A DNA stretch of 64,000 nt from Bacteroidota bacterium. Lineage in GTDB: Bacteria > Bacteroidota > Bacteroidia > Bacteroidales > DTGW01. The stretch lies in the NCBI GenBank assembly GCA_029572965.1, contig JAKPQD010000383.1:1-64000 (forward strand), written 5' to 3'. Shown here piece after piece: positions 8,703-16,890 of this stretch (position 1 is the stretch's first letter; the number at the start of each line of letters is the position of its first letter). Under the pieces are notes generated by a model. It ran no database searches. It saw only the letters and a program-made list of their open reading frames with translations, and was not told the origin of the DNA. Made by a program: the position numbers and the translations under genes.

Positions 8703-9566
8703 TCATTCAATTGGGATATAAATTTCACTTTCTGATTCAGGATTATAAGGGCCTTTGTATTTCTCGCCATAAAACTCGAAATTAAAAGGAAGGCTTAATA
8801 CATGGTCTGAGTCAGGTAAATATTGGTTGTAGATGTATTTGTAAGTGTACCCGACCTTGTTTGACAGTCCGCAGTGGATAAAGCGAAGATACTTCCCTCG
8901 AGGTATTGTTTTCAGCACATACTCGGGTTTAAGGTTGTCCATTGACGATATTTCGAGACCAACAAAAAAGTATAAACCTCCTATTTCCTGTACATTTGAC
9001 CAATATTGTATTTGATAATAACGCTCAGGGACAACACGGTTGGGAATATCATTTACTTCTTTCAGGAATTCAGCCCATTTTTCAGGGATTATAGCACCAT
9101 CAGAGTCGTCCGGCACAAAAAAGGCAATGCCTGCCAGCATCCTTTCTTCAAGCTCAACTTTCTCCGGAGGCTGGTTCCTGGCTTTCTCTGATTGAAATAT
9201 AAAATCTGCAGTAATGGGTTTCACCAGTGGATAAACTGTAAGGGCCTGTTTATTGCGGATTTCGGTTGGCTTAAACCCAAATAGCTTGGTAAATGCACGG
9301 GTGAAAGCTTCGTGGCTGTTGAACTGATATTCGAAAGCCAGGTCTGCGATTTTTTTATCAGCATTCATCAGTTCCTGGGCTGCTTCGCTTAAACGTCGCT
9401 GCTGAATGTAGTTCTTGGGCGAGTACCCTGTAACACTCTGGAATAGCCTTATATAATGGTATAACGAATAGCATACGTTCTGAGCGCAATCTAATACAGT
9501 GATTTCCGCTTTTAAATTTTCTTCAATGAACCTTATCGATTTTAAAATTACTTCTTTATTTGTCAT
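8703..9566 (-). CDS. AraC-family regulator with GyrI-like effector domain
   Basis: A 287-residue transcription factor. Residues 1-105 hold the two helix-turn-helix motifs of AraC proteins (VLDCAQNVCYSLYHYIRLFQ; then IADLAFEYQFNSHEAFTRAF and FGFKPTEIR). After a linker, residues about 125-287 are a GyrI/Rob-type ligand-binding domain (LEERMLAGIAFFVPDD ... ISSMDNLKPEYVLKTIPRGKYLRFIHCG ... FEFYGEKY). DNA-binding domain first and effector domain last is the Rob/YdeE-like arrangement. Such domains bind amphipathic or aromatic drugs. The UvrA-like gene downstream on the same strand is a plausible partner, with the four-helix-bundle gene between them. Confidence 0.88.
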   Translation of the reverse strand: MTNKEVILKSIRFIEENLKAEITVLDCAQNVCYSLYHYIRLFQSVTGYSPKNYIQQRRLSEAAQELMNADKKIADLAFEYQFNSHEAFTRAFTKLFGFKPTEIRNKQALTVYPLVKPITADFIFQSEKARNQPPEKVELEERMLAGIAFFVPDDSDGAIIPEKWAEFLKEVNDIPNRVVPERYYQIQYWSNVQEIGGLYFFVGLEISSMDNLKPEYVLKTIPRGKYLRFIHCGLSNKVGYTYKYIYNQYLPDSDHVLSLPFNFEFYGEKYKGPYNPESESEIYIPIE

Positions 9567-9765
9567 AGTTTATTTTGCTGTGAGTATAGTAAACGAACAA
9601 TATTCTGTATATACTTCAAAACCAAACACTTCAATGGTAATAAAGTAGCAATAAGTATTGTTTCCCAAATTACAATAGAACTTGATTACAGTCATATTTT
9701 TTGTTAAAAAAGTTGGTTTAGGAAGCCAGGGCATCTGAAAAGACCTGATACCCGAACTTAATTAA

Positions 9766-10242
9766 TTAAAAGTTGAATTCTTTTTGCCAGTCAAATGTTG
9801 CAGAATCTTCATTCCAATCAGGCCAATGGCTGCACCAATCTGGAACACGACAATCCCTTATCCTTTCGTTCTTATGGTATGGCTTAATGTCTAAAATCGG
9901 AGTCCCCGGCTCGGCATCGATATACCCGGTTGCTATGCGACCTTTTACTTTATCAAAGCTTGCTACAGCAATGGTGGTGATGAGTATCGGGTTAGGCCTC
10001 ACAGGCGAATGGGTTGCATAAATACCCAGGACTTCAGGGCCTGTTTTATATGGCTTATTGGTGATAAGTACTTTTCGGTTCTCAGGTTTGTCAAGCAAAT
10101 GCCCCCACCAAATAATTTGCAGATGGCTGAATCCTTCAATCCCTATGAGGGCTGGCAGGTATTCTTTCTCCAGTTCAATAATGAACATGCCGTTTTCTTT
10201 CAAAACTTTTCCAATAGGCGTAATGCTGATAGTTGTTTCCAT
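9766..10242 (-). CDS. trmO: tRNA (t6A37) N6-methyltransferase TrmO (TsaA/YaeB family)
   Basis: A 158-residue SAM-dependent methyltransferase with the unusual beta-barrel fold of the TsaA/VirR family, which methylates t6A37 to m6t6A in threonine tRNAs. Signatures visible are ITPIGKV at the start, FSHLQIIWWGH, the SAM/tRNA segment GIYATHSPVRPNPI and the core DAEPGTPILDIKPYHKNER. The C terminus (CRVPDWCSHWPDW) is shorter than in E. coli TrmO, as in many single-domain members, so the exact tRNA activity is inferred. A TATTTTTG -7 promoter element lies at 10299-10292. Downstream 9567-9765 shows nothing. Confidence 0.85.
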   Translation of the reverse strand: METTISITPIGKVLKENGMFIIELEKEYLPALIGIEGFSHLQIIWWGHLLDKPENRKVLITNKPYKTGPEVLGIYATHSPVRPNPILITTIAVASFDKVKGRIATGYIDAEPGTPILDIKPYHKNERIRDCRVPDWCSHWPDWNEDSATFDWQKEFNF

Positions 10243-10562
10243 GTTTTAAAAAATTTAAGATTAACAATTTGCATTACCGGTAAATGCATGGCAAAAATAG
10301 GAACCAGTCATTGAACCTTCTTGACGTTTATTGCTAATGTGGGGAGCAATACTTGACTGAAATTGCTAATTTGCTAAACCCTTATCAATCTTTGACTTGA
10401 AACAACAGTATAACTGCCACAGTTCTATTAGAAGTGAACCTCTCCGGCACTTTTTTTGCAAATTTCTGATTACAATTTCGTTTTCCATGTTTTGTACTTT
10501 TGAATTCGGGTACAAAACTATTTTATGGCAGGGTGCCAAAATTGTAAAAAAACGACAAAAGC
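10243..10562. other. 320-bp intergenic stretch without gene
   Basis: Contains the candidate trmO -7 element (TATTTTTG, minus strand, 10299-10292) and an 8-bp-periodic repeat (AATTGCTA, ATTTGCTA at 10361-10376) related in wording to the one at 15823-15854. The open frame at 10397-10603 has no family resemblance and overlaps the end of the lysE-type gene on the other strand. No RNA gene is apparent. Confidence 0.6.
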
Positions 10563-11189
10563 CTATTTCCGGGAAAAAGCTAATGCAATACCTGTCCCGA
10601 TAAATATAGAGCCTACTATACGGTTGTATGTTTTGCGGAATGTCGCGAAAGCAAAGAGTTTACTGATACGTGTACCAACAGCAGCGTACAGCATGTAGCA
10701 TGTGATAGCTACAATGGCCAAAGGTATGATTAGGAAACTAAAACCCGAAATAGACGCTGAATCAGTGCTGATAAACTGTGGAAACAATGCAGTAAAGAAC
10801 AGAATGCCTTTAGGGTTTCCTATAGCAATAATAAAACCTTCAGAAAATAACCTGTAAGTACTTTTCTCTTTATATGGCTTTTCCGAAATTTCTTCTTTGC
10901 TTGACGTTGAAGCAAAAAAGGTCATTATACCCAGGTAAATAAGGTATGCCACGCCACACCATTTGATAATATTAAATATTACGCCAGATGCAATAAGCAA
11001 TGCCCCTAAACCAATAATAGAAACTATAGCCATGAGTATATTCCCTATCATATTGCCCAGGCCACTTACAAATGTTTTGCGCAATCCATGGTTTACACCG
11101 TGATTAATAGCCATGAGCATGCTCGGCCCCGGAGTGATAGTAGCAATAGTTACTATAGAAAGATAGGTAAGAAAAAACTGGATGGACAT
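10563..11189 (-). CDS. LysE/RhtB-family amino-acid exporter
   Basis: A 208-residue inner-membrane protein with six hydrophobic segments and the RhtB-family N-terminal signature ITPGPSMLMAINHGVNHGLRK, followed by GLGNMIGNILMAIVS. The third segment carries KWCGVAYLIYLGIMTF and the fourth the conserved EGFIIAIGNPKGILFFTALFPQF. Members export amino acids such as homoserine, threonine, leucine or lysine; the substrate here cannot be told. It lies 18 bp downstream of the AraC gene on the same strand, suggesting regulation of or coexpression with that regulator. Confidence 0.92.
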   Translation of the reverse strand: MSIQFFLTYLSIVTIATITPGPSMLMAINHGVNHGLRKTFVSGLGNMIGNILMAIVSIIGLGALLIASGVIFNIIKWCGVAYLIYLGIMTFFASTSSKEEISEKPYKEKSTYRLFSEGFIIAIGNPKGILFFTALFPQFISTDSASISGFSFLIIPLAIVAITCYMLYAAVGTRISKLFAFATFRKTYNRIVGSIFIGTGIALAFSRK

Positions 11190-11207
11190 GGGTTTTTGTT
11201 TTAATAA

Positions 11208-12017
11208 TTATCCAAAATAATCAGAATGACAACTACCCAAAGCTACAAATTCTTTGGGAGTATATCCCGACAGCGATTTAAAATCTTTGATAAAGTGCGA
11301 CTGGTCAAAATACCCGTTATTATAAGCATATTCTGTAAGGTATGTCTTATCTCCCAGGCTCAAACGCCTCAATACCTCTTGGAAACGGACAATGCGAATA
11401 AATTGTTTTGGCGATTTGCCCATAAATGTTGCAAACTTACGCTCCAGGCTTCGGGGGGTAGTAGCCAGTTTACTGCACAGCTCACGGGCCGTAATCTGTC
11501 CCCCGGTACTATTGATGTATTGAATGCTTTGATTGAGAAGCAGATATTCTGACTCTTTAACCGGGCAGAGCTTGCTAATCAGGAAGCGCTCGATAATGGC
11601 AATCCTGTTTTGAAGGTCTTTTGCTGCTGTAACCTGTTCTTCTATTCGTTTTATTTCTTTGTTAAAGACCTCTTGCAGGTTAATTCCAATATTTTCGACC
11701 TCTACAAGAGGAAACCTAAAGAAATTGCAAGCCCCATGAGGATAAAATTTAACAGCCAAAAGCCCAGCCTCGCCTTGCGTATAAACATCAGAATAGGCAT
11801 TGCTCATTCCCCCCAGCATGGATAAAGACTGGACGGTGGTGGTATTGTCGCAATGCTTCATCACAAAAGGCTTTCGGTAATGAAACAGCAACTCTATATT
11901 GCCAGTAGGCACAACCCGCTCGCATACCTCGCCTTCCGAAGCTTCTGCCTCAAGAATCCAGTAGTGCCTTACGTATTTTGCAAGTATTCCGGATGGTTTT
12001 ATAAACTGAAAGTGCAT
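11208..12017 (-). CDS. AraC-family transcriptional regulator with N-terminal DUF6597-type sensor
   Basis: A 269-residue regulator. The N-terminal half (FIKPSGILAKYVRHYWILEA ... CERVVPTGNIELLFHYRKPF ... AVKFYPHGACNFFRFP) matches the cupin-like DUF6597 sensor seen in many Bacteroidota AraC proteins. The C-terminal 100 residues are the DNA-binding domain (ARELCSKLATTPRSLERKFATFMGKSPKQFIRI ... EYAYNNGYFDQSHFIKDFKSLSGYTPKEF). It heads a unit with the LysE-type exporter 18 bp downstream and is divergent from the SDR gene, with overlapping -7 elements in the 115-bp gap. Confidence 0.9.
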   Translation of the reverse strand: MHFQFIKPSGILAKYVRHYWILEAEASEGEVCERVVPTGNIELLFHYRKPFVMKHCDNTTTVQSLSMLGGMSNAYSDVYTQGEAGLLAVKFYPHGACNFFRFPLVEVENIGINLQEVFNKEIKRIEEQVTAAKDLQNRIAIIERFLISKLCPVKESEYLLLNQSIQYINSTGGQITARELCSKLATTPRSLERKFATFMGKSPKQFIRIVRFQEVLRRLSLGDKTYLTEYAYNNGYFDQSHFIKDFKSLSGYTPKEFVALGSCHSDYFG

Positions 12018-12036
12018 GAAGGGGTGATTTTGAATG

Positions 12037-12090
12037 CAAAGCTAAAGTATTTTTGTACAAATTATTAAAAGAAAGCTGGCACTATTTTTG
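12037..12090. promoter_or_regulatory. divergent promoter region between araC-type and SDR genes
   Basis: TAGCTTTG on the minus strand (12044-12037) fits the Bacteroidota -7 element for the AraC gene; TATTTTTG on the plus strand (12083-12090, also 12048-12055) fits it for the SDR gene. Neither has a well-spaced TTG, so the calls are tentative. Confidence 0.4.
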
Positions 12091-12132
12091 TCTTTTCCCA
12101 GTATCTTTGAAATAATTTTAAACATCAGGCTT

Positions 12133-12891
12133 ATGAAAAAAATTGCACTTGTTACAGGTGTTACATCTGGTATTGGATTGGCAACCGCCCGTATTTTGGC
12201 AAAAAATGGTTATAACCTAATTATAACCGGAAGAAGAAAAGAGCTTTTAGAAAAGGTAAAAACGGAAATCACTGCTAATACTGATGCTCAAGTGCTTGAT
12301 TTGAATTTTGACTTACGTAAACGCAAGGATGTAGTTGATGCCATTGCTTCATTGCCCGAAAAATGGAAAGCTATAGACGTACTGGTTAACAATGCCGGCT
12401 TAGCTTCTGGCCTTGACCCAATACAATCTGGCGATATTGAAGATTGGGAAAAGATGATTGACACCAATGTTAAGGGGTTGCTGTATATAACCCGTGAAGT
12501 TGCCCCATTGATGGTTGCCCGGAACAACGGGCATATTATAAACATTAGCTCTATTGCCGGACATGAGGTATATCCTAACGGAAACGTTTACTGTGCTACG
12601 AAACATGCTGTTGAAGCTTTGAATAAGGCAATGCGTATGGATATGGTGAAGCACAACATCAAGGTAACCTCTATAGCCCCGGGGATGGTAGAAACGGAGT
12701 TCTCTATTGTCCGTTTTCATGGCGATACAAATAGGGCTAAAAAGTTCTATGACGGATTGACCCCGCTTAATGCCGATGATATTGCTGATGCTATATTGTA
12801 CGTGGTTACGCGCCCGGCACATGTTTGTATCAACGAAATGCTGATTATGCCTACAGCTCAGGCTAGTGCCACAGTGGTAAACAGAAGTTAG
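12133..12891 (+). CDS. short-chain dehydrogenase/reductase (YdfG-like)
   Basis: A 252-residue classical SDR enzyme, likely NADP-dependent. It shows the cofactor motif TGVTSGIG (8-15), the NNAG motif (86-89), catalytic Ser139/140 (NISSIAG), Tyr153 and Lys157 (YCATK), and the PG motif at SIAPGMVETEF. The basic ITGRRKE after strand 2 favours NADPH. Closest in pattern to YdfG/serine 3-dehydrogenase-type enzymes that act on 3-hydroxy acids or malonic semialdehyde; the substrate is not certain. I start at the ATG at 12133, because the reading frame extending back to 12088 adds 15 residues unlike the family and the core begins MKKIALVTG. Confidence 0.9.
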   Translation: MKKIALVTGVTSGIGLATARILAKNGYNLIITGRRKELLEKVKTEITANTDAQVLDLNFDLRKRKDVVDAIASLPEKWKAIDVLVNNAGLASGLDPIQSGDIEDWEKMIDTNVKGLLYITREVAPLMVARNNGHIINISSIAGHEVYPNGNVYCATKHAVEALNKAMRMDMVKHNIKVTSIAPGMVETEFSIVRFHGDTNRAKKFYDGLTPLNADDIADAILYVVTRPAHVCINEMLIMPTAQASATVVNRS

Positions 12892-12900
12892 TTATAAAAA

Positions 12901-12928
12901 AAGCGGAACCTCTCGATTCCGCTTTTTG
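12901..12928. terminator. bidirectional terminator
   Basis: Stem AAGCGGAA/TTCCGCTT (12901-12908 with 12917-12924), A-run before and T-run after, between the convergent SDR and acyl-CoA dehydrogenase genes. Confidence 0.8.
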
Positions 12929-12946
12929 TTATGGTAATAAATCCGA

Positions 12947-14653
12947 TTATTCCATTTTAAATTTGCCCAAATCGTTAACGCTTGAGTTTTTGATAAAGTC
13001 AGCACGTTGGGCATTTTGCGAACGAGCCCACTTAACAAAAATCTCGGTTGTCTTCCAATAGTTGTGGTCACGGTTGGTATCTGACAACAATAAATATCCC
13101 ATGATGATATAACCTGCCATCTCTACCAAACGACGTGCATGAAAATCAATATATTCAGGATTGTTCACTTCTACAACTTTCTTCACAGCAGCTTCGTACT
13201 CATCGGTCATTGCTACTAAAATACGGCGATATGTTTCAAGCTCTGGTTTAATCTGTTCTGCTTCATACTCTCTGATTTTTGTCAAATAATTACCAGAAGT
13301 AACAAAGCGAATAGCAGCAACTACCTGAAGTTGTGTAGTACCTTCGTAAATTGAAGTAATACGAGCATCGCGGTAAATACGTTCACAGGCATAATCTTTC
13401 ATAAAGCCTGACCCCCCATGAACCTGGATGGCATCGTAAGCATTTTGGTTAGCAAATTCCGAACCCAAACCTTTGGCAAGAGGGGTAAACATGTCAGCCC
13501 ATTTCTGGAACTTCTTCATTTCTTCTTTTTCTTCTTTAGTCAGCTCACGTTCTTCTGAAATGTGCATCAATGTTTTGTAAACATCAACAAAACGGGCTGT
13601 TTCGTACAACATAGTACGCGCAGCATCCAATTTTGCTTTCATTAAAGAAAGCATCTCATATATAGCCGGAAATTCAATAATAGCTTTACCAAACTGTTGA
13701 CGATCTTTAGCATAAGCAAGGGCTTCGCGATATGCAGCTTCGCAAACGCCAACAGACTGGGCTGCAATACCTAAACGAGCGCCGTTCATCAATGCCATTA
13801 CATATTTGATCAAACCAAGTTTGCGCTGCCCGCAAAGTTCAGCTTTGGCATTCTTGAAAACAAGCTCGCAGGTTGGAGAACCTTTGATACCCATTTTATT
13901 TTCAATACGACGAACAGTAACACCGCCATCATTTTTGTCATAGATAAACATTGAAAGACCACGACCGTCGGTTGTCCCTTCTTCTGAACGAGCCAAAACA
14001 AGTGAAATATGGCCATCTCCATTGGTGATAAAACGTTTTACACCGTTCAATAACCATGTTCCTTGTTTTTCGTCATAAGTAGCTTTCAACATCACAGCCT
14101 GAAGGTCAGAACCTGCATCAGGCTCTGTTAAGTCCATAGCCATTGTTTCGCCTTTGCAAACACGCGAAAGATAGCGCATTTTTTGCTCTTCGGTTGCAAA
14201 CTCGTTGATAGTTTCTGCGCAGTCCTGCAATCCCCAGATGTTAACAAAACCGCAGTCAGCGCGTGACACCATATCTGCAGCCATGATATAAGGAACAATA
14301 GGGAAATTAAGACCTCCAAAACGACGAGGTAATGACATACCCATCAATCCTGCTTTGTTCAATGCATCGAGGTTTACAACTGTACCTGGAGCATATTGTA
14401 CATGGCCATCAACAAGCTGAGGCCCATCATGATCAACAGATTCAGCATTAGGAGCAATGATATCCCCACAGATTTCACCAACAATTTCAAGAACTTTCTC
14501 AAAACTGTCGATAGCATCTTCATAATCATGCGGAGCATAGTCGAACTTATCTTTCTGAGTATAATTTCTTTCTTTCAACTCTACAATCCTGCGCATAAGC
14601 GGATGATTGAGGTGGAATTTTAATTCCGGTGTATCGGTATAAAAATTAGCCAT
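12947..14653 (-). CDS. acyl-CoA dehydrogenase (large, C-terminally extended type)
   Basis: Flavoenzyme oxidising acyl-CoA to enoyl-CoA, passing electrons to the Etf encoded just upstream. N-terminal, middle beta (MAMDLTEPDAGSDLQAV ... NGVKRFITNGDGHIS) and C-terminal helical ACAD domains are present. The catalytic Glu lies in SIYEGTTQLQ, and FGKAIIEFP and QVHGGSGFMKDYACERIYRDA are typical. At 568 residues it is about 190 longer than short-chain ACADs; the extra C-terminal 150 residues resemble the ACAD C-terminal extension of FadE5/DmdC-like enzymes. The same etfB-etfA-acd set occurs in Porphyromonas. Direction in vivo (butyryl-CoA formation or beta-oxidation) is unknown. Start at ATG 14653; an upstream start would add eight atypical residues coded by repeat DNA. 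Confidence 0.93.
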   Translation of the reverse strand: MANFYTDTPELKFHLNHPLMRRIVELKERNYTQKDKFDYAPHDYEDAIDSFEKVLEIVGEICGDIIAPNAESVDHDGPQLVDGHVQYAPGTVVNLDALNKAGLMGMSLPRRFGGLNFPIVPYIMAADMVSRADCGFVNIWGLQDCAETINEFATEEQKMRYLSRVCKGETMAMDLTEPDAGSDLQAVMLKATYDEKQGTWLLNGVKRFITNGDGHISLVLARSEEGTTDGRGLSMFIYDKNDGGVTVRRIENKMGIKGSPTCELVFKNAKAELCGQRKLGLIKYVMALMNGARLGIAAQSVGVCEAAYREALAYAKDRQQFGKAIIEFPAIYEMLSLMKAKLDAARTMLYETARFVDVYKTLMHISEERELTKEEKEEMKKFQKWADMFTPLAKGLGSEFANQNAYDAIQVHGGSGFMKDYACERIYRDARITSIYEGTTQLQVVAAIRFVTSGNYLTKIREYEAEQIKPELETYRRILVAMTDEYEAAVKKVVEVNNPEYIDFHARRLVEMAGYIIMGYLLLSDTNRDHNYWKTTEIFVKWARSQNAQRADFIKNSSVNDLGKFKME

Positions 14654-14673
14654 TTTTCTATTTATTTTTAGAT

Positions 14674-14756
14674 CCAAGAATCAAGAATCAAGAATCAAGA
14701 CCTTTAGTCTATTTTCTTTAATCTTGGCTCATGGCTCTTGGTTCTTAACTCTATTT
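14674..14756. repeat. paired 7-bp-periodic arrays between etfA and acyl-CoA dehydrogenase
   Basis: First array 14674-14701: CCAAGAA, TCAAGAA, TCAAGAA, TCAAGAC. Second array 14722-14756: TCTTGGC, TCATGGC, TCTTGGT, TCTTAAC, TCTATTT. The two are roughly inverse to one another, so the transcript can fold into a long imperfect hairpin. The second array runs into the etfA stop codon. Confidence 0.75.
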
Positions 14757-15770
14757 ACTATTTTGTTTGTAATATTTAATCATCTTAGGGAGCACATCTT
14801 CAATATTGCCGGTAATTACATAGTCTGCAATCTTGTTGATAGGGGCATTGGGGTCATTGTTTACCGAGATGATCATGCTTGACTCTTGCATACCCGCAAT
14901 ATGTTGAATCTGACCAGAGATACCACAAGCAATATATAACTTTGGACGTACAGTAACACCTGTTTGTCCAATCTGACGCTCATGTTCAGCATATCCGGCA
15001 TCAACAGCAGCACGTGATGCGCCTACTTCAGCACCAATAACAGCAGCTAATTCGTACAACAAAGCAAAATTCTCTTTTGAGCCAACACCATAACCTCCTG
15101 CAACAATGATAGATGAGTTTTTGATGTTTACTTTTGATTTTTCCATGTGACGCTCAACAATGCTGATGGCAAAGTCTGAAGCAGAAACATATTTGTCAGC
15201 ATCGAGTTTTACAACTTCACCTTTATGGTTGGCATTGAAAATTTCTTTTTTCATTACCCCTTCACGAACAGTAGCCATCTGAGGACGGCAGTCTGGGTTC
15301 ACGATGGTAGCAATGATGTTTCCTCCAAAAGCTGGACGAATTTGATAAAGAAGGTCTTTATATTCTTTACCTGTCTTGGTTTCGGTATGAGGGCCAATCT
15401 CGAGGTTAGTACAGTCAGCTGTTAAACCGCTCTTCAATGCTGAAGATACACGTGGGCCTAAGTCACGACCTGTTGTTGTTGCTCCCATCAAACAGATTTG
15501 TGGTTTTTGTTCTTCAAACAATTTAACACAAATTGAAGTGTGAGGCAATGTTTGGTAATGTTCCAGACGTTTGTCATCGACAACATACAGCGTATCTACG
15601 CCGTAAGGAAAAACCTGGCTTCCGATACTGTCTAACTTATAACCAATGGCGAGAGCTTCGAGCTTGCATTTCAAATCCTGAGCAAGTTTGCGACCTTTGG
15701 TAATCAGCTCAAGGCTGACATCGGCCACTTTACCCTCTTCTATTTCGCAATATACTACAATATTATTCAT
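14751..15770 (-). CDS. etfA: electron transfer flavoprotein alpha subunit
   Basis: FAD-binding subunit that takes electrons from the acyl-CoA dehydrogenase. The N-terminal domain starts MNNIVVYCEIEEGKVADVSLEL. The C-terminal FAD domain has SSIIVAGGYGVGSKENF, VGASRAAVDAGYAEHERQIGQTG, PKLYIACGISGQIQHIAGM and the NNDPNAPINKIADYVITGN end, all conserved in EtfA. Length 339. I start at ATG 15770, since the extension to 15824 is coded by 8-bp repeats. Middle gene of the etfB-etfA-acd operon. An electron-bifurcating Etf is possible in an anaerobe but cannot be settled from sequence reading alone. Confidence 0.95.
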   Translation of the reverse strand: MNNIVVYCEIEEGKVADVSLELITKGRKLAQDLKCKLEALAIGYKLDSIGSQVFPYGVDTLYVVDDKRLEHYQTLPHTSICVKLFEEQKPQICLMGATTTGRDLGPRVSSALKSGLTADCTNLEIGPHTETKTGKEYKDLLYQIRPAFGGNIIATIVNPDCRPQMATVREGVMKKEIFNANHKGEVVKLDADKYVSASDFAISIVERHMEKSKVNIKNSSIIVAGGYGVGSKENFALLYELAAVIGAEVGASRAAVDAGYAEHERQIGQTGVTVRPKLYIACGISGQIQHIAGMQESSMIISVNNDPNAPINKIADYVITGNIEDVLPKMIKYYKQNSK

Positions 15771-15778
15771 TTCTTTTA

Positions 15779-15854
15779 ATTTGAAAATTTGTGAATTTGA
15801 AAATTTGTGAATGTTTCCATTCATTGCTAATTAACAAATTAGCTAATTATCCTA
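15779..15854. repeat. 8-bp-periodic arrays between etfB and etfA
   Basis: AATTTGAA and AATTTGTG alternate twice (15779-15810). After a 12-bp break follows ATTGCTAA, TTAACAAA, TTAGCTAA, TTATCCTA (15823-15854), ending in the etfB stop codon. The arrays fill almost the whole 76-bp gap. Confidence 0.75.
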
Positions 15855-16719
15855 TAGTGTGATTTTCAATAAGTTCTTTCATCAATTGATTGATATCGTT
15901 ATCTCCATCAGTGAGCCTCTTTGATTCCTTAGCCTGAAATACAATATTTTCTATCTTTTTTACTTTGGTAGGTGAACCAGAAAGACCAAGTTGTTCTCTA
16001 TCACATTCGATATCGTTTACACTCCACTCTTTAATATTGAGATAAGGCTTGTCATTGATCATCGCCAAATAATCTTCGCTTTTCTCAGCCCTTTCGCTCA
16101 TAGTAGAGGAATGTTTGTATTTCATCAACAATTTTGCGTTTCGCGGACGACATTCGGCTGCTGAACCATTTACGGTTATTACTAATGGTAACTTACCTTC
16201 AACAACTTCAATACCACGTTCCAAACGACGTTTGATTTTTATTACATTATTCTTTACAGAAACAACTTCTTCTGCATAAGTAATTTGTGGAATACCAAGT
16301 TTTTCGGCAACCTGAGGGCCTACCTGTGCTGTATCTCCATCAATAGCCTGACGCCCACAGATGATAAGATCGTAATCTTTAACTTTTCTGATAGCACAAG
16401 CAATAGCATATGAAGTTGCCAAAGTATCTGCACCTGCAAATGCCCTGTCTGTCAACAAAATGCCATCATCGGCACCTCTGAACAATCCTTCACGCAACAC
16501 TTCTGCTGCACGTACAGGACCCATGGTCAATAATGTAATGTGTGTACCTGGAAATTGATCTTTCAAGCGTAAAGCTTGTTCAAGTGCATTCAAATCTTCA
16601 GGGTTGAAGATGGCAGGTAATGCTGCCCTGTTTACGGTCCCGTCTGCTTTCATGGCATCTTTGCCCACGTTACGTGTATCCGGAACCTGTTTAGCTAATA
16701 CAATGATTTTTAGTCCCAT
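15847..16719 (-). CDS. etfB: electron transfer flavoprotein beta subunit
   Basis: Nucleotide-binding subunit of the Etf heterodimer. Signatures are the N terminus LKIIVLAKQVPDTRNVG, NPEDLNALEQALRLKD, the DYDLIICGRQAIDGDTAQVGPQVAEKLGIPQ core and the recognition-loop region RRLERGIEVVEGKLPLVITV. At 290 residues it is about 30 longer than mitochondrial EtfB, as in clostridial-type proteins. First gene of etfB-etfA-acd, preceded by the best promoter in this part of the window (16791-16762, minus strand). It is divergent from the ftsE region. Confidence 0.95.
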   Translation of the reverse strand: MGLKIIVLAKQVPDTRNVGKDAMKADGTVNRAALPAIFNPEDLNALEQALRLKDQFPGTHITLLTMGPVRAAEVLREGLFRGADDGILLTDRAFAGADTLATSYAIACAIRKVKDYDLIICGRQAIDGDTAQVGPQVAEKLGIPQITYAEEVVSVKNNVIKIKRRLERGIEVVEGKLPLVITVNGSAAECRPRNAKLLMKYKHSSTMSERAEKSEDYLAMINDKPYLNIKEWSVNDIECDREQLGLSGSPTKVKKIENIVFQAKESKRLTDGDNDINQLMKELIENHTIG

Positions 16720-16761
16720 TATCTTAATTTATTAGTAAAATTGTTTTCAAAATTCGGCGGA

Positions 16762-16791
16762 CAAATATAAACATAACTCAATAAATAACAA
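16762..16791 (-). promoter_or_regulatory. promoter of the etfB-etfA-acd operon
   Basis: On the minus strand TTG (16791-16789), exactly 19 bp, then TATATTTG (16769-16762): a full match to the Bacteroidota housekeeping consensus TTG-N19-TAnnTTTG. Transcription would start about 36 nt before the etfB ATG. Confidence 0.7.
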
Positions 16792-16803
16792 GGGCATACA
16801 ATT

Positions 16804-16831
16804 TTGAATGGTTATAAATAAGGTATATTTA
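16804..16831 (+). promoter_or_regulatory. candidate promoter for structured RNA/ftsE transcript
   Basis: TTG (16804-16806), 17 bp, TATATTTA (16824-16831). One mismatch in the -7 element and a spacer two bases short of ideal. It would start transcription about 55 nt before the paired element at 16891-16992. Confidence 0.4.
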
Positions 16832-16890
16832 TTCACACCCTTTCATTTCTCATTAGAAAACAAGGAGTTATAAAGTTTATAAAGCAATAA

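Noticed and set aside
12400-12822. 140-codon minus-strand open frame in the SDR gene
   Set aside because: Shadow of the SDR coding sequence, no recognisable domain.
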